From contig OZ023184.1 in the NCBI GenBank assembly GCA_963995505.1, positions 5,208,001 through 5,272,000 of the forward strand: a stretch of DNA of 64,000 bases, given 5' to 3'. This document shows, piece after piece, positions 53,012 through 63,020 of this stretch (its first letter is position 1; the number at the start of each line of letters is the position of its first letter). Source of the DNA: Hypericum androsaemum. Lineage: Eukaryota; Streptophyta; Magnoliopsida; Malpighiales; Hypericaceae. The position numbers and the translations under genes are program-made. Under the pieces are notes generated by a model. The model was given only the letters and a program-made list of their open reading frames with translations. It searched no databases and was not told the DNA's origin.

Positions 53012-53448
53012 TCACCCCTGACCACCCAAATCCCTCATCACTGCTGCATGTTCCTGCTCAATGACTAGACGGATGTCCTCCAGTGGAGAAGAAAGAATTA
53101 TTCCACTTAACTGTTCTGCCATATGTCGCTTGGCCATGAGGTGAGCTGCCATGTTACCTTCCCTTCGCACGAATCTGAATCTCACTTCCGTGAAGAGCAC
53201 CTCGAGGTGGCGAAAATCATCAATTACGAGCGCCAGGTCCAACCTCTCCTCTCCTCTCCTCTTTGCTTCAACGCCTGGATGACTGGTGAGCAATTCGACT
53301 CTACCACCACTCTCCTCAATCCCATCGATGCTCCCGCCTCCATCCCTGCACAAACACTAAAAGCTTCTAATAGAGTAGGATGTTGTACGTGAGGAACAAA
53401 CCTGGAAGAAGCTGCCACAAACTGCCCTCTCTTGTCCCTGATAACCAC
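53012..53448 (-). pseudogene. LINE RNase H domain
   Basis: VIRDKRGQFVAASSRFVPHV and LLEAFSVCAGMEAGASMG (catalytic Glu) lead to VVVESNCSPVIQAL, where the catalytic Asp of the usual E-S-D is Asn. A frameshift follows, then FRFVRREGNMAAHLMAKRHM, the final conserved motif, and a stop. It is inactive by frameshift and active-site loss. Confidence 0.85.
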
Positions 53449-53687
53449 TTCTACCTGGCCCCTACCATCTTCCTAAAAACCACCATAGACATTGATCTTA
53501 AACCATCCCGTAGTAGGTGGATTCCATTGTTGTGCACCATCATTTCCAGGCCGCCTATACCCATTTTGGACGTCCACATAATCCCCCAGAAACTTCATAC
53601 CTGCATCCAAGATCGCATCCTGATTACATTCCTCCTCCGGTTGAAACACCACCGAGTTGCATAGCTTTCATATGCACCACAAAGCCG

Positions 53688-54498
53688 TCACCCTCCTACT
53701 ACACTCAAAATTATCTGTCGGCGCAAAGATCTACAAGCATCCTCAATCTTTCCAAAATTTCCAGTTGGCAGCAAAATTCCCACCTTTTCCGAGATACATC
53801 TGGACCACCTGTAATTAAAGAAGAGATGCACTGTAGTTTCCGCCGCCTCCCCACAGCAAGGACAAATCTCCTCGACATCCATTACCCTCCTTTGCAGATT
53901 ACTTCGAGTTGGCAAATTGTTGTCCAATATGCGCCATAGTACAGTTTGAACCCTAGGTGGGCAAAAAAAGAGACCAGCACTTTCGTAGCAAGGCAATATC
54001 ACTGCTGGGAGTATCCGCCCACTTGGAACTACCCCACCACCTACTGAAATTTGCTATATACCCACTCTTAACCAAATAGCACCCATTCGCAGAGTGTCGC
54101 CATCTCAAAATATCACTCGGTCTTCTCGCACTTATCCAAATTGCTAGAATCCTCCCCACGTCCTCCTCACCAAAAAGCTACCTCAATCGTTGCACAGCCC
54201 AGTTTCGATCATCCTCTGTCATTAATTGAGAAACCCATTACACATCGTCTGACCTAGGATACCAGAGCCGCGGATGACCCTCTTCCATTCCAGGGACCCA
54301 CTTATCATGCCATATATTGATCGAATTGTCATCACCCACTCTCCATTCCAACCCCTCCTTCAGCAAAGACATTTCGTCACATATACTCCTCCATGTATAA
54401 CTGCTCTTATATTCCAACGGTGCTTCCAAAATATTTACCCTTGGATAGTACTTCATCTTAAACATCCTGATAGCCAAAGAATCAGGATTACAGATCAA
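53688..54498 (-). pseudogene. LINE zf-RVT region
   Basis: Frame 54498-54238 reads FKMKYYPRVNILEAP and WRVGDDNSINIWHDKWVPG, the standard stretch between RT and RNase H in plant LINEs. Frame 54002-53688 reads PPRVQTVLWRILDNNLPTRS and EEICPCCGEAAETTVHLFF, the zf-RVT domain with its last Cys changed (HLFFNY). Frame changes separate the pieces. Confidence 0.85.
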
Positions 54499-54737
54499 CC
54501 TCCAAGTTTGTTTTGCTAATATTTCTCTGTTGAAATTGTGTAGATGCCGAAACCCTAGTCCCCCATCCTACTTAGACCTGCATATCTTCTCCAAACATTT
54601 CCAATGCATCTTGGCTTGCTCCCCAGTACTCTCCCAATAAAAACCACACAGCATCTTCTTGATCTGTTCACAAATGCCTACAGAGATAAGAAAGCAACTC
54701 ATAATATATGTCAAAATTGATTAAAGCACATATTTTA

Positions 54738-55148
54738 TCAAAATCTCCCTTCCTGATCTCGACAGACTGCGTGCTTGCCAAGTGCCAATGCGCTCTCTAA
54801 TTCGATCCTCCAGCTGATCAAATACCAGCTTCTTTGATCTTCCCATGATAGTAGGCAGTCCCAGCTCAGAAGGGCCCTCATTCGCTCTGCCTTCCCACTT
54901 GAGATGTTCGCACTAAAGGTGACGGCATTTTTCCCCACGTTAACTCGTTGTCCCGAGGCTTTTGAGTAGACTTCTAAGAGACCCAGCTGACTTCGCAGCT
55001 CCACATCTGATGCCCTGGTGAAAACCAAAGAGTCGTCAGCAAAAAATAAATGGGTCAGAGGGGGTGCATACCTCGTTAGGCTCAAGCCATGAAGGAGCTG
55101 GATATGGGTGGCCTGTTCGATTAGGACTGCCGAACTTGTAAATATGGA
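54738..55148 (-). pseudogene. LINE reverse transcriptase fragment
   Basis: The translation has PPLTHLFFADDSLVFTRAS, the catalytic F-A-D-D motif of LINE RT with both Asp intact, followed by YSKASGQRVNVGKNAVTFS, the conserved S-G-Q-x-x-N-x-x-K-S region. The frame opens further into the adjacent solo LTR, but that part is not RT. Confidence 0.88.
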
Positions 55149-55208
55149 CATCATAACTATCGCATATATAACTTGTATGCGAAAATTATTGTGTGACATA
55201 TATAATTC

Positions 55209-56770
55209 TGTTGCGGGAATAAGTGAACAAGTAACCCGAGATGGAACTAGAGTGGTCATCCCAAAGTCGGTCTAAAGCTATTCTAGGCTAAGCTATACTA
55301 CGGGCTATGCTACGGAAAGGAAAATGATACAAAGAAAATAGAGTAGTTGGTTGTTGAGTTTGTTGATTGATCTTCTCCGTCATCCGAGTCTCCTTTATAT
55401 AGCACGTCTTGACCTAGCTCCATCCTTCCCGGGCAAGAAATCTCGTCCCGTATGAATATATTATTTCTGAATCATCCCAGCTTAGAATAGGAAAATGTAA
55501 GCTATCTTCCTTAAATGAGCAGATCCGGTCTTTGAATAGGAAGTTTCAAACCGTGACGACCAATCAACAACGGCCTAGAGAAAAACCTACCAAGTCTTAC
55601 CCAAATCTCGAGAATTCTGGCTCAACTTAGGAAAATTTAAGCCATCTTAACCTTCATGAACTTTCTATGTAAGATCTCGTCTTAAGCCCATCTTAGCCTC
55701 CCGCCTTTGGCCTCTTGCCTTCGGCTTCTCGCCTTCGGCCTCCCGCCTCGAAGGCCAAAGTAACGTCCGGGCTCTCGCCTTAAAGGCCAAGCACCCTCCG
55801 GGCTCCTGCCTCAAAGGTCAAAGCGACATCCAGGCTCTCACCTCGAAGGCCAAAAGCACCGACCGGGCTCCCGCCTCGAAGGTCAAAGCGTCCTCTTGCT
55901 TCCCGCCATGAGGACCAAAGCATCCTCCCGAATTTACCTGTATTTTTGTCCTACTTCTGCTCCGAATCTAAAGACATCATAAACTACAAAGTCATAGATT
56001 TATGTCTTGGCTTCGTACAGCAACTTGAATTTTCTCAATCAGAGCTCCGAATAGAAAGTTATGAGTATTTTACCAAGGAGTGTTACCCAGGCGGGCAGGC
56101 GAGAAGTGGGTCAAACCGGGCGCTTTGGTCTTGGAAGCGGGAAGCAAACCAAACCGATTCAAAGTGTGCTCATCTTGAAGTAGACTTTTGACCACCTTCC
56201 ATTTCGAATCAGAAAAAGTCGTAAACTATAAAGTTGTAGATCCTTATCTTAAATTTCTATAGCCGAAGGAACCAACTCAACCTAATGCTCGAGTCAAAAG
56301 ATATGTTTGTTCTACAAAAGTCTAACAGAACTCATTAAGCAAGCTAACACCGAGACTTGTCGCTTTGTTTAGACTCGTTACTGATCCGAATTAGACAAGG
56401 CTCTTGAAAATAAAGTTGTAGATACATATCTTGTCTTTCCATAGCCACAAGAATATCCTCATTCCAACCTAGGAGTCCAAAGTAAAGGCCAATTTATCAC
56501 GGAAGGACGTTGTCCTCCATGGACAAGCCGAAGTGAACTAAGAACAACACAAAAAAGTGATTTATCATCACCGGTTTTGACCAAGTAAGACCGTCATTGG
56601 ACTCGATGGAGGGAAGACCATTGACAATCTCTTTCTAACTCAAAACGAGAAGTGATCACTTTGAGACAACACCGGGGGCCATATCGGTCACCGGCCACCC
56701 GATCACTTTGAGACTACACCGATACTTTGAAATATGTTGACAATGCTGAGATTATTTTTGTACCTCAACA
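55209..56770 (-). mobile_element. Solo gypsy LTR, family of 5571-12259
   Basis: It begins TGTTGCGGGAATAAGTGAAC and ends CCTCAACA. The first 70 bases (with AAGTAACCCGAGATGG) and the 'taaagttgtagatccttatc' and 'ctcgagtcaaaagatatg' blocks match the gypsy LTRs at 5571 and 10400. TSDs AATTC (55204-55208) and AACTC (56771-56775) differ by one base. A minus-strand TATA (CTATATAAAGG) lies near 55393-55403. Confidence 0.83.
55690..55930. repeat. LTR subrepeat: CGGGCTCCCGCCTCGAAGGCCAAAG units
   Basis: About seven GC-rich units of 25-40 bases ('ccgggctcccgcctcgaagg' and variants) replace the tandem zones seen in the related LTRs, showing that the repeat content of this LTR family turns over. Confidence 0.8.
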
Positions 56771-56775
56771 AACTC

Positions 56776-57300
56776 CAGCTTGATTTACGTGATCAATTTC
56801 GTTACTTGTTGATTTTGTCAAGGATTGGTTTCTTGACTTCAGGAAATCTTCAAATGTATTTGGCTCGAGTTGAGTTGGTTGACCTAATTGGATCCATTGG
56901 CAAAAAGGTTGATGGAATCCTATGATGCATTGTAACATCGACATTCCACCAACTATATGTTTTTTTTGTTGAGAATCCACCAACTATATGTTTGCTTCTC
57001 CAATTTTCTTTCACTTTTCGTGTACCTCTCACGCTTTCGCTTATTTTCTTTTTAGGCCAAGTTTGATTAACCTTTATATTTTTTTTGTGAACTATTAGAT
57101 GCCGATCCGTAGCTTTATAATTTAATGGTGCATGAAATGGATGATTTCCATTGGTGGTACAAAATTTCGAACTCATTACTGATATATTCTCTGATATCTG
57201 CTAATATAATATGAAAATTAATATAGAATCAAATATATTCTCGTCGTAAAATTTTTCCATTGTCTTACTCGAGCCTTCTTTCCTTTTACCCTCCCAACAA
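56776..57300. other. Unassigned stretch
   Basis: No gene recognised. A 24-bp direct repeat with 'ccaccaactatatgttt' occurs at about 56946 and 56978. Short frames on both strands have no domain. Confidence 0.45.
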
Positions 57301-57479
57301 GAAGCTGCATGTCTAATTTGTGGGCAAACTGTTTATAAACTTTATATTGGATTTGGGTAGCGAAAGGAGGAGAGTTGATTTAGTAGGAACTACATGGAGG
57401 ATGTCTTAATTGTGGGACGTGCACGTTCGATGTGATTAAAAATTATCCTACAGATCTAACGGCCAAAATTTAACGACGC

Positions 57480-58200
57480 TCACAAGGGCAAATTCATTAT
57501 TTGACACAATACCATTCTCCTATACCACTCCTTCCGCAGTTTTTCACTCCCAAAATGTAGGGAGTGAAAAAGGAAACACATAATTCGAACCCTAAAACTG
57601 TTTTGATTTCTAATTTCTCTAAACCGTGAAGATATATTTTTTTGAAGGTTTGAAGTCTCTCTTTTTCTTCGAAACATCAGGTGGAGGTTTGAGTTTTCTA
57701 TTCTACTGGGCGGCGACCTCCCCCGACAGTGATCTTCCTCCCTCGCCGGCAACCTTCCACTGTAAGTTTTTGATCCCCTCTTCTCAATGTTATGATCACT
57801 TGGATATTTCTTGATTCTCATTGTAATATGTGTTTTTTTGGTAGATGGCTATTCAACAGAGTTATCGATTAGTATGCAAACTGAGCAACGTGATCCGTTT
57901 GAACGAGAAGCTGTATCAAAGCCGTGGCAGAACCAAAGATGAAAGAATAAGGTTTATAAAAATGGCTTAGTTTGGATTCCTTTTGGACTTGGCTATGCCA
58001 GATCCTGTTCCATTTGACATGAAGGATATTGTGAGCAATTGTGGTGGTGTGTAATGGTTTTTGGTACCGGAGGAGCACGTGAGTAAACTTTATGGCCTCC
58101 CATCTCGGAGTGAGGATATTAAACTTGAGAAATCATTCACTAAAGGACGAAAGGAGAAGTTAAAAAATGAGGCTACTAGTCTTGGCGTGGATACCATTAT
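57480..58200 (+). pseudogene. Decayed transposon-borne gene, possibly plant-mobile-domain type
   Basis: A leader intron is suggested by a donor CCACTGTAAGTTTT near 57760 and an acceptor 'ttttttggtag' at about 57844, just before ATG at 57845. The frame reads MAIQQSYRLVCKLSNVIRLN, then KMA-stop-FGFLLDLAMPDPVPFDM, a second stop, and WFLVPEEHVSKLYGLPSRSE. The FGxLLDL...EEHVSxLYGLP pattern resembles the N-terminus of plant mobile-domain or Ulp1-linked transposon proteins. That family call is weak. Two in-frame stops make it non-functional. Confidence 0.4.
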
Positions 58201-58625
58201 GATTTATACTATTATCATTAGCAATGTATACTATTATTATTTATATTGAGTACCATTATCATATTGAATATATATTATTCTCATCTATATTGAGTGTCAC
58301 TGTCAGTCCATTATCATTCTCGTTGTATATCATTATCAGTAGCAATGTAAATCATTATCATTTATATTGAGTATCAATGTCATATTGAATGTATACAATT
58401 CTCGTCTATATTGAGTACCATTGTCAGGTCATTATCATTCTCGTTGTATATCATTATCAATACAATATATAACATAATCATTTATAGTGAGTACCAATGT
58501 CATATTGAATGTATATCATTCTCATCTTAATTGAGTGCCACTGTGAGACTATTATCATTCTTGTTGTATACCATCATCAGCAGCAATGAGTATCATTATC
58601 ATTTATTGAGTTCCAAATCTTGCAT
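58195..58625 (+). repeat. ~120-bp tandem repeat (TCATTATCATTTATATTGAG)
   Basis: About 3.5 copies of a unit containing 'cattatcattctcgttgtat', 'atcattatcagtagcaatg' and 'ttatattgagtaccaatgtc', itself built from shorter related halves. It directly follows the decayed gene, as the AT-rich array follows the RAB fragment in the Pack-MULE. Confidence 0.88.
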
Positions 58626-59129
58626 TTTCGTGTTTCAGTCGCTATTGCTGGTGGTTTTCGAATTAAGAACGAAAAGTGAATGATTTTTTGAGATGAAATT
58701 TCATTTTTTCTATTTTATAGCCGTGTATCTTTAAAAATGGATTTTCCAATATTGGTATGTTTTAAATTTTTTTATCTTTCTATAACTATTTATCTCTATT
58801 TTGTAACATGGTATGTTTAATATCTCATTTTCTAATATTGTCCTTCGTTATCATATAATTTACAAGATTCTCAATCCAACACAAAAATCCCTTACTCCTA
58901 CTCCTGACACTGCGGAGAAGCGTGTGCGTGTTCTCCACTGAATCCAGAAAAGAGACATTTAAGACACTCCTTCCACTTGCATAGGCTGTGATGCACGCCA
59001 CGTGTCCACTTTCTAAGTGCAAATCTCTTGTAGTTTTACATAATTAACAAAAAGTTCTATTTTTAATTCCAAAAAGATGTAATTAGTGTTTGATTTTACA
59101 ATCCACGTCATCAGATTGTGCTCTAGCTT
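58626..59129. other. Non-coding stretch
   Basis: Probably the distal part of the element carrying the decayed gene at 57480. No inverted end or TSD could be matched, and no gene was recognised. Confidence 0.35.
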
Positions 59130-59365
59130 TTTTATTTGCACCGTCGGTTAGGAAAAGACCTTTTGCATCTACCTTTTTTGTTTAATTGTCCGTTCTTAAA
59201 ATTTTGCATTGACTGTAATCTTCATTCAACCCCAATTAGCATGTTTATCGACTTTTCATGCTTATAAATAAAAAAGGTCAGCAAGACAATATCATCCATG
59301 TGAGAATCTTGACACGGTCACTAAACGAAGCCTATCAGATTGATGTGAAATTGCATTGAACTACT
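59130..59365. repeat. Backbone duplication block D' (partner 19420-19612)
   Basis: 'tttaattgtccgttcttaaa', 'gtaatcttcattcaacccc' and 'tgcttataaataaaaaaggt' match block D in order. The block ends at the gypsy TSD CTACT (59361-59365). Confidence 0.75.
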
Positions 59366-59439
59366 TGTTGAGGTGCAAAAAATAACGTGTTGGAAACTCG
59401 AGGTCGACTAAGGCAATCATTGAAGTGCCTGGACTTCGA

Positions 59440-60205
59440 GAAGCTGAGGCTACATGGTGTCCATGCCCCTAGTCAGGACGAGTTACCGAGCTGGACTGAT
59501 CAAGATGAGGAAGAAAATATCATTGATAACATCGTCGAGGACGATGAAGATGAGAAGCTGAGTCGGGAAGTCAGACCCAGTAACGAGGAAGAATACATGA
59601 AATGGAGGATAAGAGGAAATGTCGTGAAGAAGACGAGAACGGGAAGGTGGAGCTGGAGCTGGAAGACAGCATGAGCGAAGACGACTTCAGTAAAGACGAT
59701 CAAGACTTGTCAATCAACATGGTCTTCCCAGCTACCTTGAGGGAGATGTTATTGAAGAGGATGTGGTGCAACTTGAGATTGGGGGCAAAGCCCTAGCTGT
59801 ACCTATGATGGAGGACTTCAGCGATACCATCACTATAACAAGGCCTACCCGGAAGATGTGTGAGCACTTGAAGCCACTTTATGTCTCAGCCCATATTTTC
59901 AGTAAGCCAATCAATAGAGTCCTCATAGACAATGGGGCGGTTATCAACATTCTCCCCTATACACTCCTCAAGAAGCTAAAGAGGGAGAATGAGAAACTAG
60001 AGACATGATGATGACAGACTTCGCCGGTAAAGCCACTCGTCCTCTAGGAGTACTCCTTGCTAAAGTCACTTTAGGCTCCGTTACTCAGGAGGTACTAGTT
60101 TTTTTCATCAAGGTGAAGACCTCCTACAATGGCCCACTAGGGAGGGATTGGATCCATTCAGACCAGGTCATCCCATCCTCCCACCACCAGTTCTTGATCC
60201 AATAG
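59440..60205 (+). pseudogene. gypsy gag tail and protease
   Basis: An acidic stretch (DEEENIIDNIVEDDEDEK) precedes INMVFPATLREM, then LEIGGKALAVPMMEDF, LKPLYVSAHIFSKPINRVLI and DNGAVINILPYTLLKKL, the retropepsin active site in D-N-G form. After a frameshift the protein continues MTDFAGKATRPLGVLLAKVT and YNGPLGRDWIHSDQVIPSSH, the L-G-R-D-W-I-H motif typical of plant gypsy protease. Frame changes occur near 59640, 59765 and 60000. Confidence 0.82.
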
Positions 60206-60647
60206 AAGCCTAATGGAAAAGTGGAGGTCATAGCTACTAATAAAGACCACTTCCAGGCGGCTACAAATTATGTGGAAGCGGCTTTCTATGACACCTCTAT
60301 CATACCAACTATCGTGGCATTGAGCGATATAGATGGCCGGATTGCTGGATACGCGAGCTCAGTTGAACAGGAGATTCCTTATTCCAATCAACCAGCTAAT
60401 GTCGCACCTAAGAGTAAGCACTGCAGCTTGCTCACCTATAAGGAGTAAAGCCATAGAAGAGGTAACAAGGCGATTGGGGGTCTACACCTTGTCACAATAC
60501 GAAGTGGCCGAGTGCATCTTCGAAGACGATGGCCAAGACCTCTTAGAGTTGATGAAGATAAGTGACACTCACCCCACTCCGTACAAGCTAAATGATACCA
60601 AGGTTAGGGTGGAGGACCATCTTGAAGGAGTGGCTCCTTCATTCTGA
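60206..60647 (+). pseudogene. gypsy protease-RT linker, ending before RT
   Basis: After a stop in place of the usual Trp following FLIQ, the frame reads KPNGKVEVIATNKDHFQAAT and GYASSVEQEIPYS. A second frame continues to VYTLSQYEVAECIFEDDGQD and ends LNDTKVRVEDHLEGVAPSF. In autonomous relatives, a V-E-D-P-L-E-E segment like this leads straight into RT; here it meets a stop and non-coding sequence. Confidence 0.72.
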
Positions 60648-61089
60648 TTGGATATGATCTCCTAGGTTGGATACGATCTTAGTCACTTTTCATAGTCTTC
60701 CTTCGGACATGTTCATTTTGCAATATGACTTTTACCCAGCCTACCCAAAACTGATATATTAATAAAAGTTGTATCTTTCGGCCCCTAGAGGCTGACAAAT
60801 TTTGCCTTGTCGAGATTTTCCTTCAAAATCTTAGTAGTTGCATTTTACGGCTTTAATAAAGGCCGGGGAGTTGAATGCGCACATCAAAGAAGACAAGTCA
60901 AGAAGGTTTAACAAGGAACCTTTTAACACTTCTTACTGAGTTGAGCCCGAGATGAACCGGGATCTCGGCCTTACCCATAGATTATGAGAAGAATGATATT
61001 TGAGGTAGTCGACCCTCTCCCAACCTTACACCATAAATACATGCCTTCAATTCTCCTTGGCCATTCGAATCAATGGCATGCGGGGGCAT
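60648..61089 (+). other. gypsy 3' non-coding region and polypurine tract
   Basis: Non-coding sequence with a T/A-rich centre that ends in GCATGCGGGGGCAT immediately before the 3' LTR, the polypurine tract. Confidence 0.7.
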
Positions 61090-62829
61090 TGTTGAAGTGC
61101 AAAAAATAACGTGTTGGGAGCTTGGGTCGATTAGGGCGATCATTGAAGTGCCTAAACTTAGACGTCAACTTACCTTGGTTGGGTACGCTCGAGTCGGCTT
61201 AGGTGTCCTCAGCCTTAAATCAGCTTGAGTACTCTCAGCCTTGAATCACCTTAGGTACCCTCAGAGTAAGGTGACCTAGGTACCCCTGACCTCAAGTCGA
61301 TTTGGGTACCCTCAGCCTCAAATGAGGTGGAACTCTCTCGGGTTAGGTTAGATACTTGTTAGGGATAGAAGGCCTTTCTCAAATCGGATCACTCACTTGG
61401 AGAGGTCGGATGCTCATTGGCTTGAAGAAACTATCTCACGATACCTATCGTTAGCAAATAATATATATCTTGGTGCTCGAGCCTCGGATTGAGGTGATTT
61501 TTAAAGCTATGGAAAGGTAATATATAGATCTACAACTTTTGTAGTTTTATTACTTTTGCTAATTCGAAGTGGAGAAGGGTCAAAACCCAGCGCCAAGTAA
61601 GGGAAGCAAACCTGGCGCCAACTGAGGAGAGGCAAGCCTGGCGCCAACTAAAGGAAGTGGAGCCCGGTGCCAACTAAGTGAAGGCAAGGCCGGCACCAAC
61701 TGAAGGAAGTGGAGCCCGGTGCCAACTGAGTGAAGAGAAGCCTGGCGCCAAGTCTACGCAACCAAATCCCGCGCCAAGTGAAGGCAGTTGAAGGGCATCG
61801 GCTGTCTGCGATAAAATGGTCATAACGTTTGACTCGGACTTTGGATTAAGGTGATTATTGAGCCTATGGAAAGGTAATAGATAGGCCTACAACTTTTTCA
61901 TTCATCACTTTTACCAATTCAGAGTGGAAGGATGTCTAAAACTAGCACCAAGTGAACCCAGCGCCAAATGAAGGAAGCAAATCCGGCGCCAAGTGAAGGC
62001 AGTTGAAGGGGTTGTCAGCTTGGTGCGGTAAAATGGTCATATCTTTTGACTGGAACCTCTGATTTAAGTGATTCAAGTTACTGTGCACAGCTAAGATAGA
62101 GCTACAATTTTGTAGTTTATGACTTTGCCAAATTCAAAGCAAAGGGATGTCAAAAAACTGTTTGAAGCAAATATGTCGCTGAGCAAAGCACCGTATGAGG
62201 CACCTATTGAAGTCCCCCAAACCCGGCTCCTATTGAGGGCACTAAATGGGGGGCCGACTGCCCTTAGCTCGAATAAGGAGCTTCTTTCCTTTTGCTTCAA
62301 GTGGGGGGCCGGTCTCTTAAGGTTGAATGCGACACCCATCGTATGCGAAGTAAAGTGGTGCCGGGTTGTGTAGTTTCGAAGAGGTCGAGTGAAGGCGGAC
62401 TCTTGAGGAAGTTGAAGGACTCTAGAAGACCAGGGATGGTGGAACTCTTAGAGTTGAAAGAACAGACTCCGAGTCGGGTAAGGATAAGCCTTAGCCCGAG
62501 GAGGATAAGGATTAGCGTTGGCCCGGGATGGACGGGACGAGCATTGGCAGATATAAGTTTGGAGTGTCCGAGGTTGACTACAACACGGAGTCTGAGGGAG
62601 GCCGGGTCGGTTTACTTCTCTATATAAGCAAGGCAAGGGGCAATGCGGAAGACATCCACAAATCAAAACACAAAATCTCTCAAGCTTTTAAGCTTTTTAT
62701 CTTAGTTTAGGTTAGTAGTAGTCTCGGCCTCGGCCACCCTTGTTACCTTCGGCGTTAGACCGACCTTGAGACGAATACTCCGGTCCGTCACGAGATCGAT
62801 CGACATTCTCACATTTTTTCCACTCAACA
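61090..62829 (+). repeat. gypsy 3' LTR
   Basis: The 1740-bp LTR runs from TGTTGAAGTGCAAAAAATAA to CTCAACA. A TATA box (CTATATAAGC) lies at about 62621-62630. Tandem zones include 'ccctcagcctcaaatgaggt'-type units at about 61190-61330 and 'aagcctggcgccaactgagg'-type units at about 61585-61780. The 'gtgattcttaaagctatgg' style block is shared with the solo LTR at 43865. Confidence 0.88.
61585..61790. repeat. LTR subrepeat: TGGCGCCAACTGAGGAGAGGC units
   Basis: About seven units of 26-33 bases containing 'ggcgccaactgaaggaagt' variants. A shorter second patch recurs at about 61940-62000. Confidence 0.82.
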
Positions 62830-62834
62830 CTACT

Positions 62835-63020
62835 AAAAAGTTTGGCCCAGAGTTTCTCAAAAGCCCAGCCCAGTCCGCAAAAAAAAAAGGCGTACACATT
62901 TTGGGAAATTTTGGACCGACATTGACGGGTTGGGCTGCTTCTGGCCTATTGCACATCAGCAAGGGTAAATGCCACGTCATCCAAAACCAACTTGTAAGTC
63001 TGCGGGCTGAAAATGGTGAC
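62835..63020. other. Unassigned stretch after the gypsy TSD
   Basis: No match in the other backbone copy and no gene. Contains a 10-A run at about 62879-62888. Confidence 0.4.

Larger units (their letters stand above)
52562..55150 (-). mobile_element. 5'-truncated LINE (ORF2 3' half)
   Basis: On the minus strand the order is RT C-terminal part, zf-RVT, RNase H, then a 3' end 'atgattaaagaaaattcatt' with an A-rich tail at about 52562-52570. The 5' end is lost at about 55145 within RT. Frameshifts and stops break the frame several times. Confidence 0.82.
59366..62829 (+). mobile_element. RT-less gypsy element with a collapsed 5' LTR
   Basis: The left end TGTTGAGGTGCAAAAAATAA matches the start of the 3' LTR at 61090. 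Only about 75 bases of the 5' LTR remain before coding sequence, so most of that LTR and the primer-binding site are deleted. The right end is CTCAACA. A perfect 5-bp TSD CTACT flanks the element (59361-59365, 62830-62834). Coding content stops after protease; RT, RNase H and integrase are absent, as in the copy at 5571-12259. Confidence 0.88.

Noticed and set aside
55150..55259. Upstream extension of the LINE reverse transcriptase frame to 55259
   Set aside because: The LTR boundary at 55209 shows that the first part of that frame is solo LTR sequence, and RT similarity begins only near 55145.
59500..59703. 67-codon minus-strand Ser-rich frame
   Set aside because: Antisense shadow of the acidic GAA/GAT-rich gag tail on the plus strand.
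62091..62980. Several 60-110-codon frames on both strands
   Set aside because: They lie within the 3' LTR of the gypsy element or just beyond it, and overlap each other without any recognisable domain.
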